A DNA stretch of 8,592 nt, taken from Geodermatophilaceae bacterium (GTDB lineage: Bacteria > Actinomycetota > Actinomycetes > Mycobacteriales > Geodermatophilaceae). Made by a program: the position numbers and the translations under genes. The stretch covers positions 1 through 8,592 of the forward strand of contig JACCQS010000377.1 in assembly GCA_013814015.1 (NCBI GenBank), read 5' to 3'. Position 1 is the stretch's first letter. Each line of letters opens with the position of its first letter. The notes beneath the pieces are model-generated. The model ran no database searches, was not told where the DNA came from, and saw only the letters and a program-made list of their open reading frames with translations. This document shows positions 1 to 5,653 of this stretch, piece after piece.

Positions 1-603
1 ACCGCATTGCTGCTGGCCGTAACGAACCGCCACATGCCAAGCACCCTTACCTTCTTGGGCCTCGGCTTGGGAATTGGCGGCGTGGCGTTTCTCGGCAGCG
101 ACTCGGAGTTCAACGTTGGTCCCGGGATCATCTTGGCCGCGGCCGCTGCCCTCACCTGGAGCATAGGGTCGTGGTACACGGCCCACGTGGAGCTGCCGAC
201 CCAGGTGCTGTATGCGAGCGGTGTCAGCCACATGGTTTCCGGATCCGCCCTCCTGCTAATCTCAACAGCCTCGGGTGAGGTACCACAATTGGTCTCCGGG
301 TCGATTTCGCAGGCCAGCTGGATCGCCCTGGCATACCTCACCTGCGTCTCGATGACCGGGTTCGCCGCATACTCATGGCTGCTTGTGAACGCTAACCCGC
401 TGATGGCGACGACCCACGCGTTCGTCAATCCTGTTGTCGCCGCGCTGGTCGGCATCCTCGTTCTCGAAGAGAAGCTGCGACCTGCCGTGCTCGTTTCGGC
501 CGCACTGGTCGGGGCTGGGGCGCTACTCGTTCTCTCGCGCGACGGACTGTCGGTTCGGCGCCGGCTGCGTCGCGCTGCGCTGCTCTCCCTGCCGGAAGAA
601 TGA
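1..603 (+). CDS. EamA/DMT family transporter, C-terminal part (5' end outside window)
   Basis: This is an inner-membrane transporter of the drug/metabolite (EamA, RhaT-like) superfamily, probably an exporter of a small metabolite; the substrate cannot be told from sequence. The reading frame is open from the first base, so the gene starts upstream and the TTG at base 7 is not a credible start. About 200 residues are visible. They hold the last helices of the first EamA repeat and the whole second repeat: hydrophobic segments at roughly residues 18-32, 40-55, 70-90, 101-122 and 133-177. The stretch FVNPVVAALVGILVLEEKL (from residue 141 of the visible part) is the typical end of a second EamA repeat, where helix 9 is followed by a conserved glutamate pair. 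It ends with a short basic tail and LPEE before TGA. The DNA after the stop is gene debris. A second, different EamA gene lies at 5652-6644. Confidence 0.88.
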   Translation, partial: TALLLAVTNRHMPSTLTFLGLGLGIGGVAFLGSDSEFNVGPGIILAAAAALTWSIGSWYTAHVELPTQVLYASGVSHMVSGSALLLISTASGEVPQLVSGSISQASWIALAYLTCVSMTGFAAYSWLLVNANPLMATTHAFVNPVVAALVGILVLEEKLRPAVLVSAALVGAGALLVLSRDGLSVRRRLRRAALLSLPEE

Positions 604-612
604 TCTGTGGTC

Positions 613-753
613 CTCGACCATCCCGCCGCGTATGGCAGCTTCGGCGGGCCGCCATCCTGGGCTGAGCTGGAGCGGTTCTTCTTCCTAGACGACGCAGATC
701 GGGGACAGGTGAAGGCCCGAAGGGCTGCGGGACCCAACCGCCGAAAGCCCTAG
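613..753 (+). pseudogene. Remnant of Tn3-family transposase N-terminus (DUF4158-like)
   Basis: In the frame that follows the EamA stop, a 46-codon stretch up to TAG at 751 reads like the N-terminal region of Tn3-family transposases. AAYGSFGGPPSWAELERFFF and then LDDADRG parallel the family pattern of YGRF..PPS.AELERFFFLDDADR, and the following RRAAGPNRRK resembles the expected RRGDHNRLGF in degraded form. A full transposase has close to 1000 residues, so only a few percent is left, with no start codon or ribosome site. The identification rests on recalled family consensus, not a search. No terminal inverted repeat or resolvase is visible nearby, so this is a dead scrap rather than a mobile element. 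Confidence 0.5.
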
Positions 754-828
754 CGACGGGCTCGGCAGGGCCTCGGTGAGTGGGCGTCCCACAAAGGATC
801 ATCCACGGATCCCGTGTGGGCTCACGTC

Positions 829-945
829 GGCGGTCTACCCGTCGGCTTGCAGGTCATGGGGGCCGCGGCACGCAGATTCCACCGTGCTCGCCGTGTGCAA
901 GCCTTCCAGGAAAGGCGCGATCGGCAGAATCCGACGCGGTCCTAG
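829..945 (+). pseudogene. Remnant of amidase-signature enzyme, C-terminus, frameshifted
   Basis: GGLPVGLQVMG, encoded at 829-861, is the hallmark sequence near the C-terminus of amidase-signature hydrolases (GatA/amidase family). The next expected block, a helix of the form AD.TVLAVA.AFQE, is present but split between frames: ADSTVLAVCK is read in frame 2 (872-901), and AFQERRDRQNP resumes in frame 1 from about 901 to TAG at 943-945. At least two compensating frame changes are therefore needed. Nothing upstream of 829 resembles the catalytic Ser-Ser-Lys part, so only about 39 residues of a roughly 450-residue enzyme remain. The remnant converges on and overlaps the 3' end of the marR-like gene by 4 bp. 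Confidence 0.65.
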
Positions 946-1436
946 TTGATCGTGCGTTGTCGGCACTCGGACCGGCGTTCGAAGCGTTGATCCAGACGAA
1001 GGGCGGCCGCTGGGCAAAGGCTTCGGGCCAATTCGTGTACGACGCTGAGCAGCTCATCAGGCTTGGTGGTCTCCAGCCCAGCGGCAGTAACTTCGGCGAG
1101 CTCGATCCAGCGACTCTTGAGTGGGCCCATGAGCGCGCGGCCCCGATCGGTCAAGTCCACCACTATTGCGCGTGCATCGGTGGTCGAGGGCTGTCGGGTG
1201 ATGAGCCCTGCGATCTCCAGCTTGCGAACTAGCTGGCTGACTGTTGGTGGCTCGCACTCGCAACTGACTGCCAGCTCCGCTTGCTTGCGCGGGCCAAGGG
1301 TGTCCAGCTCCAGGAGCACGATCTCCTGTCCTGGGTACAGACCCAGATCGGCCAGCAGTGCGGCAGCCCGGGCGCGGTGCTTGAGAGCGACGATGCGGAT
1401 CGTGCGGTTCAGCTCATCCGCGTACGCGAAGTCCAT
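942..1436 (-). CDS. MarR family winged-helix transcriptional regulator
   Basis: This is a dimeric DNA-binding repressor of the MarR family, 164 residues from the chosen start. Helices at about 10-45 would form the dimer part. The helix-turn-helix runs from about 50 to 75 (RKQAELA, then EPPTVSQLVRKLE), followed by GLITR and the wing with the conserved D87-x-R89 pair and DLTDRGRAL. The ATG at 1434-1436 is preferred because GGAGG on the minus strand (1442-1446) sits 5 nt upstream. An in-frame ATG at 1460 would add eight residues but has no ribosome site. The gene is divergent from the NmrA/MFS operon, and the gap carries two palindromes that are probably its operator, so it likely represses both itself and the operon. 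C59 and C61 lie in the helix-turn-helix, and C141 and C158 near the C-terminus. The tail beyond about residue 145 is longer than usual and runs into the amidase remnant, so the native C-terminus may have been altered. The ligand is unknown. Confidence 0.9.
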   Translation of the reverse strand: MDFAYADELNRTIRIVALKHRARAAALLADLGLYPGQEIVLLELDTLGPRKQAELAVSCECEPPTVSQLVRKLEIAGLITRQPSTTDARAIVVDLTDRGRALMGPLKSRWIELAEVTAAGLETTKPDELLSVVHELARSLCPAAALRLDQRFERRSECRQRTIN

Positions 1437-1453
1437 TGCCCCCTCCCAAGACC

Positions 1454-1484
1454 TTGACATCAGAAATAGTTAGGTACCTAAGAT
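1454..1484 (+). promoter_or_regulatory. Candidate promoter of the NmrA-MFS operon
   Basis: A perfect TTGACA (1454-1459) is followed, 19 bp later, by TAAGAT (1479-1484, four of six consensus positions). Transcription would then start around 1490, giving a leader of about 30 nt with GGAGG at 1514-1518 before the ATG at 1523. The first palindrome lies in the spacer and touches the -10; the second covers the expected start site. The spacing is slightly long, so the -10 assignment is the weaker half. Confidence 0.5.
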
Positions 1485-1495
1485 TAGGCGCCTAA
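1470..1495. promoter_or_regulatory. Twin palindromic operator, probable MarR binding site
   Basis: Two perfect 12-bp palindromes stand side by side: TTAGGTACCTAA at 1470-1481 and TTAGGCGCCTAA at 1484-1495. They share the arms TTAGG/CCTAA, differ only in the two central bases, and have centres 14 bp apart. Together with one flanking base on each side they also form a larger imperfect palindrome at 1469-1496. They lie between the divergent MarR and NmrA genes and overlap the candidate promoter. This is the usual layout for a self-regulating MarR protein; binding by this protein is inferred. Confidence 0.8.
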
Positions 1496-1522
1496 CTTCC
1501 AACCACTCTAGTCGGAGGCACG

Positions 1523-2416
1523 ATGAGCAAGTCAAAGACAGTTCTTGTAGCCGGAGCGACCGGCAACCAGGGCGGAGCAGTCGCAAAAGCGCTGCTCGAC
1601 CGCGGCGACCACGTTCGGGCCCTCACCCGCAGTCCCGACGGCCCGACCGCCAAGCGGCTGCGCAAGGCAGGCGCTGACATCATCACTGCCGACCTGGAGC
1701 AGCCGGCGTCCCTGCGTGGTCCAATCGAGGGAATCGATGCCGTCTTCGTCGTGAGCACGCCGTTCGAGACCGGCGTCGAAGCCGAGGTTCGCCAGGCAAG
1801 CAATCTGATCGACGCGGCCGTCGCTGCCGACGTGGCCCATGTCGTCTACAGCTCGGTGGCCAGCGCTGACCGTGGGACGGGCGTCCCCCACTTCGAGAGC
1901 AAGTGGGCCGTCGAGGAGCACCTGCGCTCGACGGGTGCCCCCAGCACGATCATCGCCCCGACGGCGTTTATGGAGATGCTGGTCTCCCCGTGGTCGTTGC
2001 CTGGCCTTGCCGCCGGTGGGCAGGTCGGATCGCCGATTCCGGCCCACGTCGCCACCCAGCGGATCGCGATGGCCGACATCGGCGCCTTCGCGGCCCTCGT
2101 CATTGGCGATTCGGATCACTTCGTCGGACAGCGCATCGAGCTCGCCGGCGACGAGTCCACCGGCACCGCGCTGGCCGCCTGTCTGTCTCGGCATGTCGGG
2201 CGCGACGTGGCCTACGTCGAGACCCCGATCAACCAAGCGGGCAGCGAGGATCTGGAGCTGATGCTCCGGTACTTGGCCGAGGTGGGCTACGCCGTGGACA
2301 TCATGGCGCTGCACGCGAGCTACCCCGAAATCGGCTGGCACGATCTGGAGTCCTGGGCTAAGGCGCAGGATTGGAAGCTGCTCCTCGACGGTGGCAAGAT
2401 CGGTGCTCGCTCGTGA
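1523..2416 (+). CDS. NmrA/HSCARG-like NAD(P)-binding protein
   Basis: This 297-residue cytosolic protein belongs to the atypical short-chain dehydrogenase group that includes NmrA and quinone reductase 2-like proteins. VLVAGATGNQGGAVAKALL at residues 7-25 is the Rossmann dinucleotide loop (G11-x-x-G14-x-x-G17), followed by R-A-L-T-R-S at about 32-37, where NADP-preferring members carry basic residues. It lacks the YxxxK pair of classical SDRs; the FESKWAVEEHLRSTG stretch near residue 125 is typical of the NmrA group. Members act as redox sensors or as NAD(P)H-dependent reductases, and sequence alone does not decide which. The ATG is supported by GGAGG at 1514-1518, 4 nt upstream. It is the first gene of an operon: its TGA overlaps the exporter start. 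Regulation by the divergent MarR protein is likely from the palindromes just upstream. Confidence 0.9.
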   Translation: MSKSKTVLVAGATGNQGGAVAKALLDRGDHVRALTRSPDGPTAKRLRKAGADIITADLEQPASLRGPIEGIDAVFVVSTPFETGVEAEVRQASNLIDAAVAADVAHVVYSSVASADRGTGVPHFESKWAVEEHLRSTGAPSTIIAPTAFMEMLVSPWSLPGLAAGGQVGSPIPAHVATQRIAMADIGAFAALVIGDSDHFVGQRIELAGDESTGTALAACLSRHVGRDVAYVETPINQAGSEDLELMLRYLAEVGYAVDIMALHASYPEIGWHDLESWAKAQDWKLLLDGGKIGARS

Positions 2417-3903
2417 GTCGAAGCACGATGGCTACGGCGCCGCCCTCCGCCGGGCCGCGCTGGGTTCTGCCGCTGCTGGCATCCACCCAGTTTGTGCTGA
2501 TCCTGGACGCGGCCATTGTCATCGTGGCGATGCCGTCGATGGCACGCGATCTGGGCTTCACGCCGTCCGGCCTGTCGTGGGTCGCCAACGCCTACGTCCT
2601 CTTGTTCGGTGGCTTCCTGCTGCTGGGCGGCCGGGTCGGTGACCTGATCGGACGCCGCCGGACATTCATCCTCGGCGTGCTCGTCTTCGCGGCGGCCTCG
2701 CTCGCCGGCGCCCTTGCGCAGGAGCCGTTGTGGCTGGTGGCCGCACGTGCCGGTCAGGGATTGGCTGCCGCCTTCGTGTCGCCGTCGGCCCTGGCCCTCT
2801 TGCTGGTCTCCCTCGCCGAGGGTCCCGAACGTAACCGCGCGCTGGGAGTGTGGGGCGCCGTGGGGGCCACCGGCGGCGCGGTCGGCGGTCTGGTCGGCGG
2901 AACGCTGACCGAGTGGCTGGGCTGGGCGTCGGTCCTGTACGTCAACGTGCCGATCGGTCTGGCCGTCGCCTCCCTCGCTCCACGCGTGTTGCCAACGGGA
3001 GATCGGGGGACCGTTGACAGCGGCAAGTTCGACGTTGCGGGGGCGATGACGATCACCGCGGGCATCGGCGCCGGGATCTACGCCGTGGTGGACGCCGACG
3101 ATGCGGGATGGGGATCGATGCAGACGCTGTGCCTACTGGCTGCAGCGGCCAGCCTGCTCGCCATGTTCGTGATCGTCGAGAAGCGGGCCAAGAATCCGCT
3201 GGTGCCGCTCGGAGTCTTCGCCGACCGAGGCTTCACGGTGGCAAACGGCGTGGCTGTGCTGAATACGATGGCAATGTTCCCGACCTTCTTCTTGCTCACC
3301 CTTTACCTGCAGGCAGTGCTCGGGTTCACCCCGCTTCAGGCCGGCCTGGGGTTTCTTCCGCTCAGCCTCGCGCTGCTCGTGGGCACGCTCAACGGCTCCC
3401 GTGCCGTCCAACGGTTCGGAGCGCGGACCACGATGGCCACAGCAGTCGCCACGACCGCAGTCGGACTGGCTTGGTTCGGGTTCCTTTCGGCCGGCGGATC
3501 GGTCCTCGCCGACGTCATCGGGCCCTCGATCTTGACCGGTCTGGGGGCCGGTGTGGCCTGGACCGCCTCATCGATCGCGGCGACTGGCGGATCGAGCGAG
3601 CGGGACGCGGGGCTGCGTTCTGGCGTCCTCATTGCTTCCCAGCAGGTGGGCGGCGCCATCGGACTGGGTGCGATCGTTGCGGTTGCGGCGAGCGTCTCCG
3701 GCGCCGCGACCGAGCCGGCGACCTACGCCTACGGGTTGGGTGCCGGCATGTGGACGGCGGCGGCCGTGGCGGCCGTCGCCGCAGCACTCACCCTGTGGCT
3801 GGCGCCTTCGGCGACCGCGGCCTGGCATGCGCCGAGTGACGTCCATGAGAATGAAGGTGGTTCCACCACGGCGAGTCGGACGAGGCGTACAAGCGGCTCG
3901 TGA
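2413..3903 (+). CDS. MFS transporter, DHA2 (EmrB/QacA) type drug exporter, 14 TM segments
   Basis: This is a proton-driven inner-membrane efflux pump of the DHA2 family, 496 residues from GTG 2413. The N-terminus shows WVLPLLASTQFVLILDAAIV (helix 1, with the D1-type motif), then SWVANAYVLLFGGFLLLGGR. Motif A, GGRVGDLIGRRR, is at residues 72-83, and the glycine-rich antiporter motif C (GAVGATGGAVGGLVGG) at about 148-163 is followed by LYVNVPIG. Further hydrophobic segments run to about residue 470, giving the 14-helix plan, and a hydrophilic tail ends at TGA 3901-3903. GTG 2413 overlaps the preceding TGA as GTGA, which suggests translational coupling. ATG 2428 (MATAPPSAG) is a plausible alternative five codons later; neither has a strong ribosome site. 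Expression with the NmrA gene under MarR control suggests efflux of the compound that inactivates the repressor. The actual substrate is unknown. Confidence 0.92.
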   Translation: MSRSTMATAPPSAGPRWVLPLLASTQFVLILDAAIVIVAMPSMARDLGFTPSGLSWVANAYVLLFGGFLLLGGRVGDLIGRRRTFILGVLVFAAASLAGALAQEPLWLVAARAGQGLAAAFVSPSALALLLVSLAEGPERNRALGVWGAVGATGGAVGGLVGGTLTEWLGWASVLYVNVPIGLAVASLAPRVLPTGDRGTVDSGKFDVAGAMTITAGIGAGIYAVVDADDAGWGSMQTLCLLAAAASLLAMFVIVEKRAKNPLVPLGVFADRGFTVANGVAVLNTMAMFPTFFLLTLYLQAVLGFTPLQAGLGFLPLSLALLVGTLNGSRAVQRFGARTTMATAVATTAVGLAWFGFLSAGGSVLADVIGPSILTGLGAGVAWTASSIAATGGSSERDAGLRSGVLIASQQVGGAIGLGAIVAVAASVSGAATEPATYAYGLGAGMWTAAAVAAVAAALTLWLAPSATAAWHAPSDVHENEGGSTTASRTRRTSGS

Positions 3904-4121
3904 GTGGACCGGATGATGTCAGTGTGGCGTTGGAGCCGGGTCAGGGCGACGACGGGCAGGTGGCGAGCGTGGGACAGGAAGGAGGCCGGGACGTCAGTAC
4001 AGCGGTTGATCTTGACCTCTTCGAGGCCGAGAACCGACGGGACTGGGCGACGTACCGCGCATGCCTGGCAGAGGATGTGGAATGGGTCTGCTTATTGGAG
4101 CGCCGAGCGCGTTCGCGATAG
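3900..4121 (+). pseudogene. Truncated SnoaL-like / NTF2-fold protein remnant
   Basis: In frame 3 the segment VSTAVDLDLFEAENRRDWAT (from 3993), followed by YRACLAEDVEWV, matches the first helix and strand of SnoaL-like (NTF2 fold) proteins, whose usual pattern is a helix ending AEN..DW..Y, then L..DVEW. The frame then meets TAG at 4119-4121, leaving about 40 family-like residues instead of roughly 120-140. A very good ribosome site (AGGAAGGAGG, 3976-3985) stands 7 nt before GTC at 3993-3995, where a start codon would be expected, so the native start may have been lost by mutation. The alternative GTG at 3900, overlapping the exporter stop as GTGA, would add an unrelated 31-residue leader. Its position suggests it was once the third gene of the NmrA-MFS operon. 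No continuation of the fold is recognisable in 4122-4222. Confidence 0.5.
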
Positions 4122-4222
4122 CACACTTGAGCCCTCCGGATGCGATGGGATCAACCGCAGAGCACGCGGCCCTGGCCAGACTTCGCGACCCACCGGAGTC
4201 CGAATCCAGCACAACGAGACCC

Positions 4223-5653
4223 TCAGCTGCGCCGCCCGTCACCTTTGACCGAGCGCCCGGCGGTCTGGTGGATGGCTCGGGCGAGTCTGGTGACCGCGTC
4301 GAGCAGGGTGGCTGGTGCTGCGGCGGCGTAGCTGAGGCGCAGGTACGGGCCGGGGGGCTCGGCTGGGAAGTAGCTGCGCCCGGGGCTGACGGCAACCCCG
4401 TGTTGGTGGGCGGCGTTGACGGTGGCGGTTTCGTCGGCGCCCTCCGGGAGCCGCAGCCACAGGTGCACCCCGCCGGCGGGTACGAGGTGGAGCTGGCATT
4501 CGGGTAGGTCCGTGCGGAGAGCTGCGACGAGGCTGTCGCGCCGTTGCCGTAGGGCTCTTCGAAGGCCGGTGAGGTGACGGTTCCAGCCGGGCGCGGTCAG
4601 CACGTCGAGCGCGGCGTGCTGCAGGACGGGCGCCACGAACAGGTCGTCGGTGATCCGCCCGCGGCGCAGCCTGGTCAGGGCGGGGCCACGGGCGACCAGG
4701 GCAGCAACTCGCAGTCCGGCGGCTACTGGCTTGGTCAGCGATCGGATGTACACCACGTGCCCGTCCTGGTCGGAGGCGGCCAGTGGCGCCGGGGTCGGCC
4801 CGTCGAGGTCGAGGCCGCGCACCCAGTCGTCCTCGACGAGGAAGGCGCCGGCGCGTTGCACCGCGTGCAGGACCGCTTGTCTGCGGTCGGCGGCGAGGGT
4901 CGCACCGGTCGGGTTGGCGTGGCGTGGCTGGAGATAGACCAGCCGCGCCCGGCTCCGCGCCAGGGCGTCGGCAAGGACGTCGGGTAGCACTCCGTGCTGG
5001 TCTGCGGGAACCGGGACAGCAACGAGTCCGGCGCCACGCGCGGCAGCGAGGGCGCCGATGTAGGTGGGTGCCTCCAGGACGATCGGATCCCCGGGGACGG
5101 CCAGGTAGCGGCACGCCGCGGCCAGGGCGGCCTGGCCACCTGCGGTGACCAGGACGTTGTCGGCGCGGTAGGAGGGACCGAGCTCGTCGGCCAGATAGCT
5201 GCGCAGCTCTTCCAGCCCGTCCACGGGCGGGCGGCTCCACCCGTGCGGGCGGCGTGCAGCCCGGGCCGCAGCTGCTGCGAGCAGCCCGAGCGGCTGCAGT
5301 CCTTCGTCCAGGAAGGCGCTGGCCAGCGGAAGCAGGTCAGGAGGCGTCGGGGCGAGCAGTTCCTCCAAGTGCGCGGTCAGGTTGGGGCGACTGCCCAGCG
5401 CGAGCGTCTGCCAGGCGCTGTCACCGGCGCGGGACGGCGCACGGTGCGTAGCGGTGAATGTTCCCCGGCCTGGTCGGGTCACCAGCAGCCCGCGCGTTGC
5501 CAGCGTGGACAGCGCGCGCTGAACGGTCAAGGAACTGACCTGGAAGCGCTGCTGCAACTCTCGCATGGACGGCAGCGCAGCGCCCGGCGGTCTGGTCGAA
5601 ACCAGACGCTCCAGCTCGCGTACTACAGCGACGTACCCGCTATCGTGTTCCAT
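4223..5653 (-). CDS. MocR/PdxR-like regulator: GntR winged helix fused to PLP aminotransferase domain
   Basis: This 476-residue chimeric transcription factor is of normal length for the MocR subfamily. Residues 5-70 are the GntR-type winged helix (LPSMRELQQRFQVSSLTVQR, then LATRGLLVTRPGRGTF). A short linker leads to a fold-type I aminotransferase domain at about 95-465. It carries the HANPTG motif (N247), D275-D276 for the pyridine nitrogen, the Schiff-base lysine K308 in SLTKPVAAGLR, GGVHLWLRLP near 394-403, and R439 in YLRLSY for substrate carboxylate. The PLP site therefore looks intact and the protein should bind PLP. The tyrosine usual after EDD is a tryptophan (W277). The start at 5651-5653 is required to keep the whole GntR domain; no Shine-Dalgarno is visible, so a leaderless mRNA is possible. 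It is divergent from an EamA transporter, whose ATG overlaps its own; such regulators commonly control the adjacent exporter. The effector is unknown, so I do not name it pdxR. Confidence 0.93.
   Translation of the reverse strand: MEHDSGYVAVVRELERLVSTRPPGAALPSMRELQQRFQVSSLTVQRALSTLATRGLLVTRPGRGTFTATHRAPSRAGDSAWQTLALGSRPNLTAHLEELLAPTPPDLLPLASAFLDEGLQPLGLLAAAAARAARRPHGWSRPPVDGLEELRSYLADELGPSYRADNVLVTAGGQAALAAACRYLAVPGDPIVLEAPTYIGALAAARGAGLVAVPVPADQHGVLPDVLADALARSRARLVYLQPRHANPTGATLAADRRQAVLHAVQRAGAFLVEDDWVRGLDLDGPTPAPLAASDQDGHVVYIRSLTKPVAAGLRVAALVARGPALTRLRRGRITDDLFVAPVLQHAALDVLTAPGWNRHLTGLRRALRQRRDSLVAALRTDLPECQLHLVPAGGVHLWLRLPEGADETATVNAAHQHGVAVSPGRSYFPAEPPGPYLRLSYAAAAPATLLDAVTRLARAIHQTAGRSVKGDGRRS
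5590..5607. promoter_or_regulatory. Inverted repeat inside the MocR gene, possible operator
   Basis: GTCTGGT (5590-5596) and ACCAGAC (5601-5607) form a perfect 7-bp inverted repeat around CGAA. It lies in codons for the GntR domain, 45-62 bp upstream of the EamA start. That is a usual place for an activator or repressor site acting on the divergent gene. The function is inferred from position and symmetry only. Confidence 0.35.
5641..5646 (+). promoter_or_regulatory. Candidate -10 element of a leaderless EamA transcript
   Basis: TATCGT (four of six -10 consensus positions) ends 5 nt before the ATG at 5652. This is the spacing expected if transcription starts at the A of the start codon. No Shine-Dalgarno precedes that ATG, which supports a leaderless mRNA. 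No clear -35 is seen. Confidence 0.35.

Noticed and set aside
780..1232. Plus-strand frame of 150 codons across the amidase scrap and the MarR gene
   Set aside because: It has mixed content with no coherent fold; the MarR protein on the opposite strand explains most of it.
1532..2341. Long open frame (269 codons) on the minus strand opposite the NmrA gene
   Set aside because: It mirrors the high-GC codon pattern of the real gene, has no family resemblance or ribosome site, and the plus-strand frame carries clear Rossmann motifs.
4190..4214. GTCCGAATC-like stretch resembling a tRNA T-loop
   Set aside because: No flanking 5-bp stem, acceptor or anticodon arm could be built around it.
4122..4222. 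Possible gene or mobile-element end between the SnoaL remnant and the MocR stop
   Set aside because: Both strands were read in all frames; no recognisable protein piece, inverted repeat or attachment site is visible.
4239..5240. Minus-strand frame of 333 codons very rich in Arg and Pro inside the MocR gene
   Set aside because: It has the typical composition of an out-of-frame reading of high-GC DNA; the overlapping frame encodes the aminotransferase domain.
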